From assembly GCF_041687215.1 (NCBI RefSeq), contig NZ_JAWLCI010000012.1, positions 1-64,000 on the forward strand: 64,000 bases of DNA, given 5' to 3'. The position numbers and the translations under genes were made by a program. The notes beneath the pieces are model-generated. The model did no database searches and was not told the DNA's origin. It was given only the letters and a program-made list of their open reading frames with translations. Below are positions 18,035-26,294 of the stretch, in pieces (the stretch's first letter is position 1; each line of letters begins with the position of its first letter). Origin of the DNA: Mariniphaga sp041687215 (GTDB lineage Bacteria; Bacteroidota; Bacteroidia; Bacteroidales; Prolixibacteraceae).

Positions 18035-18568
18035 TTAATCTGATTTTAAAAAACTGTAAACCTGCAAATCAAGGTATTTGCCATGATGAAACTCCCCCTT
18101 CCGTTCTATTCCTTCAAAATGAAACCCCAATCGTTTTGGAATTTCAGCACTTTTTTCATTTCCGGTGGCAACCTTAATTTGAATACGGTTCATCCCCAAT
18201 TTTTTAAAGGCGATTTTTATCAGTTCTTTTACACAGGTGGTAACTATTCCTTTTCCCTGCATTTTTTCGGTTAACCAATAGCCCAGTTCAGTTTTATGGT
18301 TTATCCAATCGGTGTCTTTAAATCCGATGAGTCCGGCAAAATCCTGATTATACCAAATGGTAAATACTTCATCTCTTTTTTTGCCATGCTGCGAATCAAT
18401 TCCTTTTATAAATTCTTCGGTTTGAGCCACCTGCTGAGTTTCTTCAATAAACGGAAGCCATTTATTAAGGTACTCCCGATTGCTATCAATGGCCTCAAAT
18501 ATTACATCTGCCATATTTAGCTTTATGGTTTCAAGTCTTAGTTTCGAATTAATCTGAATGTAATCCAT
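18035..18568 (-). CDS. GNAT N-acetyltransferase, RimJ/RimL type
   Basis: A 177-residue GNAT protein of the RimL/YdaF branch. It has the opening LRLETIKLNMADVIFEAI, the acceptor-site strand LIGFKDTDWINHKTELGYWL, and the acetyl-CoA pyrophosphate loop KMQGKGIVTTCVKELI (Q/R-x-x-G-x-G/A form). A typical LGMNRIQIKVATGNEKSAEIP block is followed by KRLGFHFEGIERK. These enzymes acetylate N-terminal amines of ribosomal proteins or small amines. The substrate is unknown. It is divergent from the cyclophilin gene cluster. Confidence 0.9.
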   Translation of the reverse strand: MDYIQINSKLRLETIKLNMADVIFEAIDSNREYLNKWLPFIEETQQVAQTEEFIKGIDSQHGKKRDEVFTIWYNQDFAGLIGFKDTDWINHKTELGYWLTEKMQGKGIVTTCVKELIKIAFKKLGMNRIQIKVATGNEKSAEIPKRLGFHFEGIERKGEFHHGKYLDLQVYSFLKSD

Positions 18569-18692
18569 TATTTTGTGGCTTTGCTGTATCTGACTTTTAA
18601 TAACAGGAATGGTTACAAAGAGTGTAATGTTTTTTTCAACTTGTTATATTTACGCAAATTTTTATTGTCAGTTATTACAAAAATTGAAATCT

Positions 18693-19517
18693 ATGAGAAA
18701 CTGGGGATTATTCGTATTTGTTTTTATTTTAATTGGAGTTTTTTCGTGCGGAAACGCTCAACCGCAAAAAGAAGAAGCCCAAATTGTTGTTAAAACCGGG
18801 TACGGCAACATAAAAATTAAATTGTACGACAAAACAACAGAACACAGAAAAAACATTGAAAAGCTTGTAGGTGAAGGTTTTTATGACGGGTTATTATTTC
18901 ACCGGGTAATACAGAACTTTATGATTCAGGGGGGTGATCCGGATTCGAAGAATGCCGAACCGGGAAAAATGTTAGGCGGAGGATCCCTTGATTACACCCT
19001 GCCTGCAGAAATTCTTCCTGAATACTTCCACAAACGAGGTGCTGTTGCTGCTGCAAGACGCGGCGGGCCATCCAATCCGGAAAAAAGATCCAGCTCATCG
19101 CAATTTTACATTGTGCAGGGAAAAACTTTTTCTGAGGGTGCGCTCGATACCCTCGAAATGGCAAAGAACCAGCAACTTATCAACGAAATGATGCGAGAGC
19201 AATTAACTGCTGCCCAGGATGATATTGAGCAATTCAGAATGAATAATGACAGGGATAGATTTAATCAGAAAGTTGCAGAAATCAGGGAACAGGTTGATAA
19301 CCTGATTGAAGCCCGTGGAATAGGATTCAAATTTTCTGATGAGCAACGCGAAATTTACACGACCATAGGTGGTTATCCGTCGCTTGATGGAGACTACACG
19401 GTTTTTGGTGAAGTAACAGAAGGCATGGATGTTGTAGATAAAATTGCCGCCATGGAAACCGACAAAAACAACAGGCCGGTACAAGATGTGAAAATGGAAA
19501 TTGAACTGATAAAATAA
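18693..19517 (+). CDS. cyclophilin-type peptidyl-prolyl isomerase, lipoprotein (first of three)
   Basis: A 274-residue cyclophilin from the ATG at 18693. The signal MRNWGLFVFVFILIGVFSC gives a likely lipobox. The active-site block FHRVIQNFMIQGGD (Arg and Phe of cyclophilin) and the SSSQFYIVQG strand are intact. Between that strand and the final IGGYPSLDGDYTVFGEV block is an insertion of about 80 helical, charged residues (TLEMAKNQQLINEMM to RGIGFKFS). This is much longer than in PpiA and is shared with the next gene. It probably assists protein folding in the periplasm. It is followed 4 bp later by a paralogue. Confidence 0.92.
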   Translation: MRNWGLFVFVFILIGVFSCGNAQPQKEEAQIVVKTGYGNIKIKLYDKTTEHRKNIEKLVGEGFYDGLLFHRVIQNFMIQGGDPDSKNAEPGKMLGGGSLDYTLPAEILPEYFHKRGAVAAARRGGPSNPEKRSSSSQFYIVQGKTFSEGALDTLEMAKNQQLINEMMREQLTAAQDDIEQFRMNNDRDRFNQKVAEIREQVDNLIEARGIGFKFSDEQREIYTTIGGYPSLDGDYTVFGEVTEGMDVVDKIAAMETDKNNRPVQDVKMEIELIK

Positions 19518-19521
19518 CAGA

Positions 19522-20334
19522 ATGCTTCGAATTGTTTTAACAGGCATCCCTGTCCTTTTTTTTATATTGAACACGTCAGCTCAGTCGAAAAAAGTGCGCA
19601 TTTCGACTAACCTTGGCGATATGACTTTTATGCTATATGACGATACGCCCAAACACCGCAATGCTTTTTTGCAACTGACCAGGGAAGGATATTACAATGA
19701 AACCCTGTTCTATCGGGTAATTCAGGATTTTTTGATTCAGGGTGGCTCAAAAAGCTCGAAAAATGCTCCTCCCGGAAAACGAATTGGCTACGGCGACCCC
19801 GACCACACCGTTGACGATGAAATTCTTTCACACTATTTTCATAAAAAAGGAGCACTTTGCGCACCTCGCCAGCCCGACGAAGTGAATCCCTGGCAACAAT
19901 CGGATATTTCGCAGTTTTTTATTGTAAAAGGTAGTGTTTACAGTTCAGGTCAACTGGATACCATGGAACTTGCAGTTAACCGGCCTATACGCAACAAAAT
20001 TGTAAATAAATACCTGACAGATGAAATCCGCTCTGAATTGCAAATGCTGAAAGAAGAAAAAATGGTGGACGAATTCCGCCAGATTGCAGATCGGGTGCGC
20101 AATCAAATAGAAACCGAATACAACCTGCAAACGGATGTTTTGGAATTTTCTGAAGAACAACGGGAAGCATACACCACCATTGGCGGCTACCCCGATTTAG
20201 ATGGGAAATACACTATTTTTGGTGAATGTATTTCAGGCTTTGAAACCATCGACAAAATTGCTGCTCTTAAAACGGATGGGAACGATCGCCCGTTTACGGA
20301 TGTTATAATAACTGTAACTGTATTGGATGACTGA
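19522..20334 (+). CDS. cyclophilin-type peptidyl-prolyl isomerase (second of three)
   Basis: A 270-residue exported protein (signal MLRIVLTGIPVLFFILNTSAQ), paralogous to the preceding gene and carrying the same helical insertion (LDTMELAVNRPIRNKIVNKYL to NLQTDVLEFS). The active-site block reads FYRVIQDFLIQGGS: the catalytic Arg is kept, the neighbouring His is Tyr. The rest follows the family (SDISQFFIVKG, IGGYPDLDGKYTIFGEC). It lies 4 bp after the first cyclophilin and overlaps or abuts the third, so the three are one operon. Confidence 0.92.
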   Translation: MLRIVLTGIPVLFFILNTSAQSKKVRISTNLGDMTFMLYDDTPKHRNAFLQLTREGYYNETLFYRVIQDFLIQGGSKSSKNAPPGKRIGYGDPDHTVDDEILSHYFHKKGALCAPRQPDEVNPWQQSDISQFFIVKGSVYSSGQLDTMELAVNRPIRNKIVNKYLTDEIRSELQMLKEEKMVDEFRQIADRVRNQIETEYNLQTDVLEFSEEQREAYTTIGGYPDLDGKYTIFGECISGFETIDKIAALKTDGNDRPFTDVIITVTVLDD

Positions 20335-20335
20335 T

Positions 20336-21667
20336 ATGAGAATTTTTGTCCTTTTAATCCTTTTTCCGATGATCCTTTTTTCCTGTAAAAACAAGGAAAA
20401 GAGGGAAGAAAAAACCGATGAGGAGCCTCAAAAGCAGGAAGCTGAAATCCAAACCGAAGAAACGGGTTGGGAAAACATTATGCCGGCAGTGGTAACTTTC
20501 GACTCGTTTGACGGAAACCGGATTCTGGAATCGGGCCAGGGAGTTTTTGTAGCACAAGACATTATTGTTACACGCTACACCATGGTTAGCCAGGCCGATA
20601 ATGTTATATTTTCGCCAATGGATACAGATGAAAAATACACCTGTAACCAATTTATTGCTGTTGACCGCATAAACGACATTATTTTGCTGAAAACAGAAAA
20701 TGTGAAACGAAATCCGGTGGAACTGTTTTCGGGGACTGCTCCCAACACGGCCAAAACAATGTATATTTCAGCAACGCCCGGAAAAACCCTGCAACTTTTT
20801 ACCGGACAGTTACTAAATCAAACCACTGTTCAGGGTTCAAAACTATACCGCATTTCCAACCGGATACGAAACAATACTTTTGGAACACCAGTTTTTGTTT
20901 CGAACAAAAAAGCCATTGGAATTGCCTTTGCCGATGTGGTGAGTTACGAATTGCAAAGTTTTGCCATTCCGTCTGAATACATTTCCCGGTTGCTTGAAAA
21001 ACAGAATGAACCGGCCAAATCGCTTGAGTCCCTTCGTTCGGCTGCCAGCGAAGCTGTATCGGCTGAAAACCGGAAAATAAAAGGATTGGTGCTCGAAACG
21101 GAAATGGGAAACATTACCATCCGGCTTTTCAACGAAACGCCTGAATACCGGGATAACTTTATAAAACTGGTAAAAGAAAACTATTACGACAGTCTGCTCA
21201 TTCACCGGGTGATTTCCAGTTTTGGCATTCAAACAGGCGCTGCCGATACACGTTATGCCGAAGAAGGCGATATGGTTGGATGGAAAGGCCCGGGTTACAC
21301 TTTACCTGCTCATATTGTTCCCGGACTCTTTCACAAACGAGGAATGATTGGTTCGCCCCGGAAACCCGACACCCAAAACCAGCGCCGGCGGGCTGACGGT
21401 TCGCAGTTTTACATTGTAACAGGCCGAAAATATTTCGACAAGGAACTGGACGACATTGAAGAAGAAAACGATTATAAATTTACCGCAGAACAAAGGCAGG
21501 CATACAAAACCATTGGCGGCGCTCCACATCTCGACGGAACATATACGATTTTTGGTGAAGTGATTTCAGGAATGGAAGTGGCAGATCGGATCGTTCAGGT
21601 AGAAACCGACCGCCAATGGAGGCCTATAGAGGATATCAGATTAAAAAAAGTCAGGATCTTGAAATAA
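20336..21667 (+). CDS. inactive trypsin-like domain fused to a cyclophilin (third of three)
   Basis: A 443-residue lipoprotein (MRIFVLLILFPMILFSC, Cys17). Residues about 45-225 look like an HtrA/trypsin fold, with GQGVFVAQDIIVTRYTMV, RINDIILLK and NTFGTPVFVSNKKAIGIAFA. The catalytic His of the usual TNYHVV (here TRYTMV, about residue 80) and the Ser of the usual NSGGP (here TFGTP, about residue 180) are both gone; only the Asp-like position (about 113) remains. Residues about 255-443 are a cyclophilin domain (IHRVISSFGIQTGA, DGSQFYIVTG) without the long insertion. I chose the ATG at 20336; an ATG at 20327 also exists, inside the preceding gene. It is probably a binding rather than cutting module coupled to an isomerase. 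Confidence 0.88.
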   Translation: MRIFVLLILFPMILFSCKNKEKREEKTDEEPQKQEAEIQTEETGWENIMPAVVTFDSFDGNRILESGQGVFVAQDIIVTRYTMVSQADNVIFSPMDTDEKYTCNQFIAVDRINDIILLKTENVKRNPVELFSGTAPNTAKTMYISATPGKTLQLFTGQLLNQTTVQGSKLYRISNRIRNNTFGTPVFVSNKKAIGIAFADVVSYELQSFAIPSEYISRLLEKQNEPAKSLESLRSAASEAVSAENRKIKGLVLETEMGNITIRLFNETPEYRDNFIKLVKENYYDSLLIHRVISSFGIQTGAADTRYAEEGDMVGWKGPGYTLPAHIVPGLFHKRGMIGSPRKPDTQNQRRRADGSQFYIVTGRKYFDKELDDIEEENDYKFTAEQRQAYKTIGGAPHLDGTYTIFGEVISGMEVADRIVQVETDRQWRPIEDIRLKKVRILK

Positions 21668-21690
21668 TTCCTTAACTTTAAAAGAAAATT

Positions 21691-22077
21691 TTGAAAAATA
21701 AGATTGAATATTGGGTTGAACTGTCAGATTATGACTTTGAAACTGCAAAGGCAATGCTCGAAACTGGCAGGTATCTTTATGTTGGTTTTATGTGCCATCA
21801 GACCGTGGAAAAATTACTAAAAGCATATTTTACAAAAACAAAAAATGAAACACCACCTTTTGTGCACAGTCTGTTATATCTTTCGAAAAAGTCAGGGATA
21901 ATGGAATTTTTATCTGAGGAATTTAAAGATACAATAGATCTTCTTGAACCTCTTAATATTGAATCACGTTACCCAACATATAAAGAAAGGCTTTTTAAAA
22001 GTTTGACTCAGGAAAGATGTTTCGAAATTATATCTAAAACAGATTTATTCAGACAATGGATAAAAGAGATGTTATAA
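21691..22077 (+). CDS. HEPN-domain protein (toxin half of a HEPN/MNT pair)
   Basis: A 128-residue all-helical HEPN protein starting at TTG 21691. It shows the PF05168-like pattern: DYDFETAKAMLETGRYLYVGFMCHQTVEKLLKAYF in two helices, a FVHSLLYLSKKSG helix, and the SRYPTY motif near the end. HEPN proteins paired with MNT nucleotidyltransferases act as toxins or RNases, or as substrate-binding partners. It overlaps the MNT gene by 22 bp. The strict R-x(4-6)-H RNase motif is not obvious, so nuclease activity is uncertain. Confidence 0.85.
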   Translation: MKNKIEYWVELSDYDFETAKAMLETGRYLYVGFMCHQTVEKLLKAYFTKTKNETPPFVHSLLYLSKKSGIMEFLSEEFKDTIDLLEPLNIESRYPTYKERLFKSLTQERCFEIISKTDLFRQWIKEML

Positions 22078-22355
22078 ATAAACTAGTTCAATATAAAACA
22101 CTTTTGTCCGGTTATTTTGAACTGGACAAACTGATACTTTTTGGATCGTTTGCAAAAGGCACAAATTCAGAAGACAGTGATATTGACGTAGCAATCGTTG
22201 TGAAAAAACTCAACGAGGATTATTTTGCAGACACCCCATTGTTTTGGAAATTACGCAGGCAAATTGACGAGCGGATAGAACCGGTTATTTTTGAAAAAGG
22301 AAAAGATGAAAGCGGATTCCTTTCGGAAATTATGAATACCGGTATTGAGATTTAA
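22056..22355 (+). CDS. MNT minimal nucleotidyltransferase (antitoxin half)
   Basis: A 99-residue nucleotidyltransferase of the pol-beta fold. The complete motif GS-x10-DxD is present (Gly30-Ser31, Asp42, Asp44 in GSFAKGTNSEDSDIDVAI), with a third carboxylate likely in the following strand (IEPVIFEK). In HEPN/MNT systems this protein neutralises the partner, in studied cases by adding AMP or oligo-AMP to the HEPN toxin. The toxin-first order and overlapping frames match such operons. The stop overlaps the end of the convergent HAD gene by 4 bp. Confidence 0.9.
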   Translation: MDKRDVINKLVQYKTLLSGYFELDKLILFGSFAKGTNSEDSDIDVAIVVKKLNEDYFADTPLFWKLRRQIDERIEPVIFEKGKDESGFLSEIMNTGIEI

Positions 22356-22975
22356 AATACTTCCGCAACTTCCATCTCATCTTTCAACCAGAAAGTTTTT
22401 AACCCTGCTTTCACAGCACCTGAAATATTTTTCTCCAGGTCATCTACAAATAATGTTTCTTCCGGAATTATTCCGGAAAGCTCAATCACTTTCTGATAAG
22501 ATGCCAAATCGGGTTTGCGTTCGTGAATTTCGTGCGAGTAAAAATCTTTCACAAAAAGAGAAGGAAATTCAATTCCGTACATATCACGAAATTCACTGTG
22601 CAGTCGTTTAATGTGGATTGCATTCGTATTGCTGAACAAATAAACATCGTAATTTTTGGCAAGCATTTTTAGCATTTCCACACGTTTGGCCGGAATATCG
22701 CGTATCATCGCACACCAGGCATCATCAATTTGCTGATCGGTAGCCTCCGGGTTTTTCAAAATCCGACGAACTTGTTTTCTGAACGCTTCAGGCGTTGCTT
22801 TCCCTACCTCCAATTCATAAAAAACAGGATCGACATAAGCCTGCTGGCGATTGACCACTTCCGAATTCAACCCAAGATTTCTGAACGCCTGAATTGACGC
22901 ATCAAAATCGAGGTTAAGCAAAACATTTCCCAGGTCGAAAACAATGTTTTTGATATTTGTGAGATTTGGCTTCAT
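22352..22975 (-). CDS. HAD-superfamily phosphatase (YihX/sEH-N type)
   Basis: A 207-residue HAD hydrolase. Motif I is FDLGNVLL with nucleophile Asp14; the DxG form (Gly in place of the acid/base Asp) marks the YihX/epoxide-hydrolase-N branch. Motif II is YLFSNTNA, with the conserved Lys in SLFVKDFYSHE...RKPD, and motif IV is LFVDDLEKN. YihX-like enzymes dephosphorylate sugar phosphates such as glucose-1-phosphate; the substrate here is not known. It is divergent from mtnA with very closely spaced promoters. Confidence 0.92.
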   Translation of the reverse strand: MKPNLTNIKNIVFDLGNVLLNLDFDASIQAFRNLGLNSEVVNRQQAYVDPVFYELEVGKATPEAFRKQVRRILKNPEATDQQIDDAWCAMIRDIPAKRVEMLKMLAKNYDVYLFSNTNAIHIKRLHSEFRDMYGIEFPSLFVKDFYSHEIHERKPDLASYQKVIELSGIIPEETLFVDDLEKNISGAVKAGLKTFWLKDEMEVAEVF

Positions 22976-22993
22976 CTTTTTATTTTAAGCCAA

Positions 22994-23014
22994 CGAATAT
23001 AAATATTATTTTTG
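22994..23014. promoter_or_regulatory. back-to-back promoters for the HAD gene and mtnA
   Basis: On the plus strand TATTTTTG (23007-23014) is a perfect -7 box, ending only 11 bases before the mtnA ATG at 23026. On the minus strand TATATTCG (23001-22994) is a near-perfect -7 box, 18 bases before the HAD start at 22975. The two boxes are five bases apart and point away from each other, so one polymerase would mask the other promoter. Confidence 0.6.
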
Positions 23015-23025
23015 CTTTTATTTCC

Positions 23026-24132
23026 ATGCGAATTAACAGCAAACCATATCATACCATTTGGCTGAGTGAAAAAAATCCATCGGTTGTGCAGGTCATCGAC
23101 CAGCGAAAACTGCCATTCGTGTTCGAAATTCTCGATCTAAAAACGCCCGAAGATTGTTTCCATGCCATTCGAAACATGGCCGTCCGCGGAGCGCCACTCA
23201 TCGGTGTAACTGCTGCTTACGGAATGTACCTGGCTTTGTTTGAATTTCGAGGCGACAATCTGAAAAACTATCTCCATGAAAAGGCTGATTTTTTGAAATC
23301 ATCCCGTCCAACCGCAGTAAATCTGGCTTATGCCGTGGATGTGATGCTGGAATTTATGCTCCAAAATCTCCCGAATTCAAATCTGCAAAAAATTGCCCTG
23401 GCAAAAGTTGAAGAACTGAAATTCCGTGAAATCAGTTTCAGCGAAAAAATCGGGGAATTCGGATTGAATATTATCGAAGAAATTTATCGAAAGAATAAAA
23501 AACCCGTAAATATTTTAACGCATTGCAATGCCGGCTGGCTGGCCTGTATCGACTGGGGAACAGCAACGGCACCCGTTTACAAAGCCCATCACAAAGGTAT
23601 TCCGGTACATGTTTGGGTGGATGAAACCCGCCCCCGAAACCAAGGCGCCCGGTTAACGGCATTTGAACTTGGACAGGAAGGAGTTCCGCACACCGTAATT
23701 GCCGATAACACCGGCGGGCACCTCATGCAACACGGGATGGTTGATTTGGTGATTGTGGGCAGCGACCGCACTACGTTTACCGGCGATGTGGCTAATAAAA
23801 TTGGCACTTACCTGAAAGCGCTGGCGGCAAAAGATAACGGTGTTCCGTTTTATGTAGCGCTTCCATCCTCCACATTCGATTGGCAAATGGAAGATGGAAT
23901 TGTTGAAATTCCCATCGAAGAAAGAGATGCAAGTGAAGTTGCCCAAATGGAAGGTTGGGACGGAAATGCCATCCAACAGGTGAGGTTGATCCCCGAAAAC
24001 AGTCCGGCTGCCAATTACGGTTTCGATGTCACTCCGGCAAGATTGGTAACCGGTTTGATTACCGAACGGGGAATTTGCAAAGCAAATAAAGAGAGCATTT
24101 TAAAACTTTTTCCTGAAAAGAACAGAAAATGA
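23026..24132 (+). CDS. mtnA: S-methyl-5-thioribose-1-phosphate isomerase
   Basis: A 368-residue MtnA from the ATG at 23026; an upstream in-frame extension would run through the promoter. Conserved blocks are IRNMAVRGAPLIGVTAAYG, SRPTAVNLAYAVD, the active-site Cys in THCNAGWLA, DETRPRNQGARLTAFEL and VGSDRTTFTGDVANKIGTY. It converts 5-methylthioribose-1-phosphate to methylthioribulose-1-phosphate in methionine salvage. It overlaps mtnP by 4 bp (ATGA); MtnP makes its substrate, so the two genes catalyse consecutive steps. Confidence 0.95.
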   Translation: MRINSKPYHTIWLSEKNPSVVQVIDQRKLPFVFEILDLKTPEDCFHAIRNMAVRGAPLIGVTAAYGMYLALFEFRGDNLKNYLHEKADFLKSSRPTAVNLAYAVDVMLEFMLQNLPNSNLQKIALAKVEELKFREISFSEKIGEFGLNIIEEIYRKNKKPVNILTHCNAGWLACIDWGTATAPVYKAHHKGIPVHVWVDETRPRNQGARLTAFELGQEGVPHTVIADNTGGHLMQHGMVDLVIVGSDRTTFTGDVANKIGTYLKALAAKDNGVPFYVALPSSTFDWQMEDGIVEIPIEERDASEVAQMEGWDGNAIQQVRLIPENSPAANYGFDVTPARLVTGLITERGICKANKESILKLFPEKNRK

Positions 24133-24875
24133 AAGTAGCAATCATCGGCGGTTCGGGTCTCGAAAACCCCGACATACTTAAAAATGCGGAAGAGAAAAAA
24201 GTGGAAACCCCTTTTGGAAATCCTTCCTCAACTTTTAAAACAGGTCAGATTGAAGGAATTGATGTGGCGATTCTTTCACGACACGGCAGAAACCATGAAA
24301 TTCCACCATCGCAGGTAAATAACCGGGCTAACATATGGGCCATTCGCGAGTTGGGATGCACCCACATTCTGGCTACCACAGCTTGCGGCAGTTTGCGGGA
24401 GGAAATCAGGAGGGGCGATTTGGTTATCCTCGATCAATTCATCGACTTTACGCGCCACCGCGAAGTTACTTTTCATGAAAAATTTGAGGATGGTAATCTG
24501 ATGCACATTCCAATGGCTGACCCTTTCGATGCAGGGTTGAGACAAAGGCTGATTGATACTGCCGGAAAATTAAACCTTCCGTTTCACCACCGGGGGACGG
24601 TAATTACCATTGAAGGGCCACGTTTTTCAACCCGTGCCGAATCGAACATGTTCCGGCTTTGGAGCGCCGATGTTATTAACATGTCAGTTGCACCCGAATG
24701 TATTCTCGCCAACGAACTGCAAATCCCTTATGCAGCCATTGTCCTTAGCACCGACTACGATTGCTGGAAAACCGACGAAGAGCCGGTTACCTGGGAAGAA
24801 GTGCTGAAAGTCTTCAGCCAGAATGTAAAAAATGTTATCCTCCTGTTACAACAAACCATCGCTGGTTTCCAGTAA
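24129..24875 (+). CDS. mtnP: S-methyl-5'-thioadenosine phosphorylase
   Basis: A 248-residue protein of the MTA/PNP family: VAIIGGSGLENPDI at the start (phosphate loop), SRHGRNHEIPPSQVNNRANIWA, TTACGSLREEIRRGDLVILDQFIDFT, and IEGPRFSTRAESNMFR before NMSVAPECILANEL. It cleaves methylthioadenosine, the by-product of polyamine synthesis, to adenine and methylthioribose-1-phosphate, the substrate of MtnA. Ser/Asp choices in the purine pocket (DYDCWKT) agree with an MTA rather than a guanosine phosphorylase. Confidence 0.93.
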   Translation: MKVAIIGGSGLENPDILKNAEEKKVETPFGNPSSTFKTGQIEGIDVAILSRHGRNHEIPPSQVNNRANIWAIRELGCTHILATTACGSLREEIRRGDLVILDQFIDFTRHREVTFHEKFEDGNLMHIPMADPFDAGLRQRLIDTAGKLNLPFHHRGTVITIEGPRFSTRAESNMFRLWSADVINMSVAPECILANELQIPYAAIVLSTDYDCWKTDEEPVTWEEVLKVFSQNVKNVILLLQQTIAGFQ

Positions 24876-25039
24876 TTTTCACCACAACGTGCTGAAAGAC
24901 ATAATGGATTAAAATAATTTGGCATATTCTTTGCTAAAAAAATCCTGTTGTCTTAAAGCCAGAAAAACAGAAATGTAAGACCGTTCAGTTAGTACTATAT
25001 AAATTCAGCCATCAAGCTTTGTTGGCGTTTTAATTCCCG

Positions 25040-25069
25040 GCGGCATCTTTCAAAAGGTGCCGCTTTTTT
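25040..25069 (+). terminator. intrinsic terminator upstream of pheS
   Basis: gcggcatc (25040-25047) pairs with ggtgccgc (25056-25063) and six T follow. It lies 165 bp after mtnP and just before the pheS promoter. It most simply ends the mtnAP transcript. The AT-rich stretch 24876-25039 has no ORF; two ATGs are followed almost at once by stop codons, so there is no Phe-rich leader peptide. Confidence 0.75.
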
Positions 25070-25080
25070 ATTTGAATCAT

Positions 25081-25088
25081 TATCTTTG
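25081..25088 (+). promoter_or_regulatory. pheS -7 box
   Basis: TATCTTTG matches TAnnTTTG exactly and is followed by CA, as is common in this phylum. It lies 26 bp before the pheS ATG and immediately downstream of the terminator. The -33 element is weak. Confidence 0.65.
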
Positions 25089-25114
25089 CACCATCATTTA
25101 AAGATTGAATCGCC

Positions 25115-26134
25115 ATGTTGGATAAAATCAGTGCTTTGCAGCAGGAAATAGAACAGGCAACGGCTTCGTCGATGGACGAGGTGGAAGTGTTGCGTATAAA
25201 ATACATCAGTAAAAAAGGAAGTGTAAATCAACTTTTTGCCGATTTTAAAAATGTACCCAACGAAGAGAAAAAAGCAGTTGGCAAAGCTCTGAATGACTTA
25301 AAAAACTTTGCCCTGGAAAAAATCAACAGCCTGCGCGATTCCTTCGAATCAACCGGTTCTGAAAATACCGGCACAGACCTTACCCGTCCCGGTGAACCGT
25401 TAAAACTGGGAACCCGTCATCCACTTTCGCTGGTGAAAAATGAAATCATTAATATATTTGGCAGGCTTGGATTTACCGTTGCCGAAGGCCCTGAAATAGA
25501 AGACGACTGGCACGTATTTTCAGCGTTGAATTTTCCGCCCGAACACCCGGCACGCGATATGCAGGATACTTTTTTTATTGAAAAAGACCCCGACGTATTG
25601 TTGCGAACCCACACCTCCAGTGTACAAATTCGTGTGATGGAACACACCCAGCCGCCCATTCGTGCCATTTTCCCCGGTCGGGTTTTCCGTAATGAAGCCA
25701 TTTCGGCCCGGTCGCACTGCATTTTCCACCAGGTGGAAGGTTTGTATGTGGACGAAAATGTTTCGTTTGCCGATCTGAAACAAACTCTGCTTTATTTTGC
25801 CAAAGAGTTGTTTGGAGAAGAAACACAAATCAGGCTGCGCCCCAGCTATTTCCCGTTTACCGAACCCAGCGCCGAAATGGATGTAAGTTGCTCGATATGC
25901 GGCGGCAAAGGTTGCAATGTGTGCAAATACACCGGCTGGCTCGAAATTCTGGGCTGCGGTATGGTTGACCCCAACGTGTTGGAAGCCTGCAACATCGACA
26001 GTCAAAAATATACCGGATTCGCTTTTGGAATGGGCATCGAGCGCATTGCCATGTTGCGTTACGGCATAAAAGATATCCGGCATTTTTTTGAAAACGATAT
26101 ACGTTTTTTAAAGCAGTTTGAATCAGCTATTTAG
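25115..26134 (+). CDS. pheS: phenylalanyl-tRNA synthetase alpha subunit
   Basis: A 339-residue PheS. The N-terminal coiled coil (1-90, with VLRIKYISKKGSVNQLF) is followed by the class II catalytic domain: motif 1 region GPEIEDDWHVFSALNFPPEHPARDMQDTFF, LLRTHTSSVQIRVME, motif 2 GRVFRNEAISARSHCIFHQVEG, and motif 3 FGMGIERIAMLRYGI. A short cysteine loop CSICGGKGCNVCKYTGW is present, as in many bacterial PheS. It charges tRNA-Phe together with PheT, which is not next to it here. Confidence 0.97.
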   Translation: MLDKISALQQEIEQATASSMDEVEVLRIKYISKKGSVNQLFADFKNVPNEEKKAVGKALNDLKNFALEKINSLRDSFESTGSENTGTDLTRPGEPLKLGTRHPLSLVKNEIINIFGRLGFTVAEGPEIEDDWHVFSALNFPPEHPARDMQDTFFIEKDPDVLLRTHTSSVQIRVMEHTQPPIRAIFPGRVFRNEAISARSHCIFHQVEGLYVDENVSFADLKQTLLYFAKELFGEETQIRLRPSYFPFTEPSAEMDVSCSICGGKGCNVCKYTGWLEILGCGMVDPNVLEACNIDSQKYTGFAFGMGIERIAMLRYGIKDIRHFFENDIRFLKQFESAI

Positions 26135-26294
26135 AGAATAATTTTGGAATAAACGACATTTTTGTCGTTTGTCGCTGAATTGTATCCTTTTACCCCCTGA
26201 ATTCTTGTTTTCATCGATATTGCTCTTATTTAATGTAACCAATTAGCAATTTTGAATGTCTTAATGTTACAATGAAAACAAAAACAATTGAGTC

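Noticed and set aside
25520..26083. A 187-codon minus-strand open frame inside pheS
   Set aside because: It is antisense to conserved PheS motifs 2 and 3 and has no family resemblance.
26151..26170. aaacgaca/tgtcgttt inverted repeat after pheS as an intrinsic terminator
   Set aside because: The stem is perfect but short and AT-rich and is not followed by a T run, so I did not list it as a feature.
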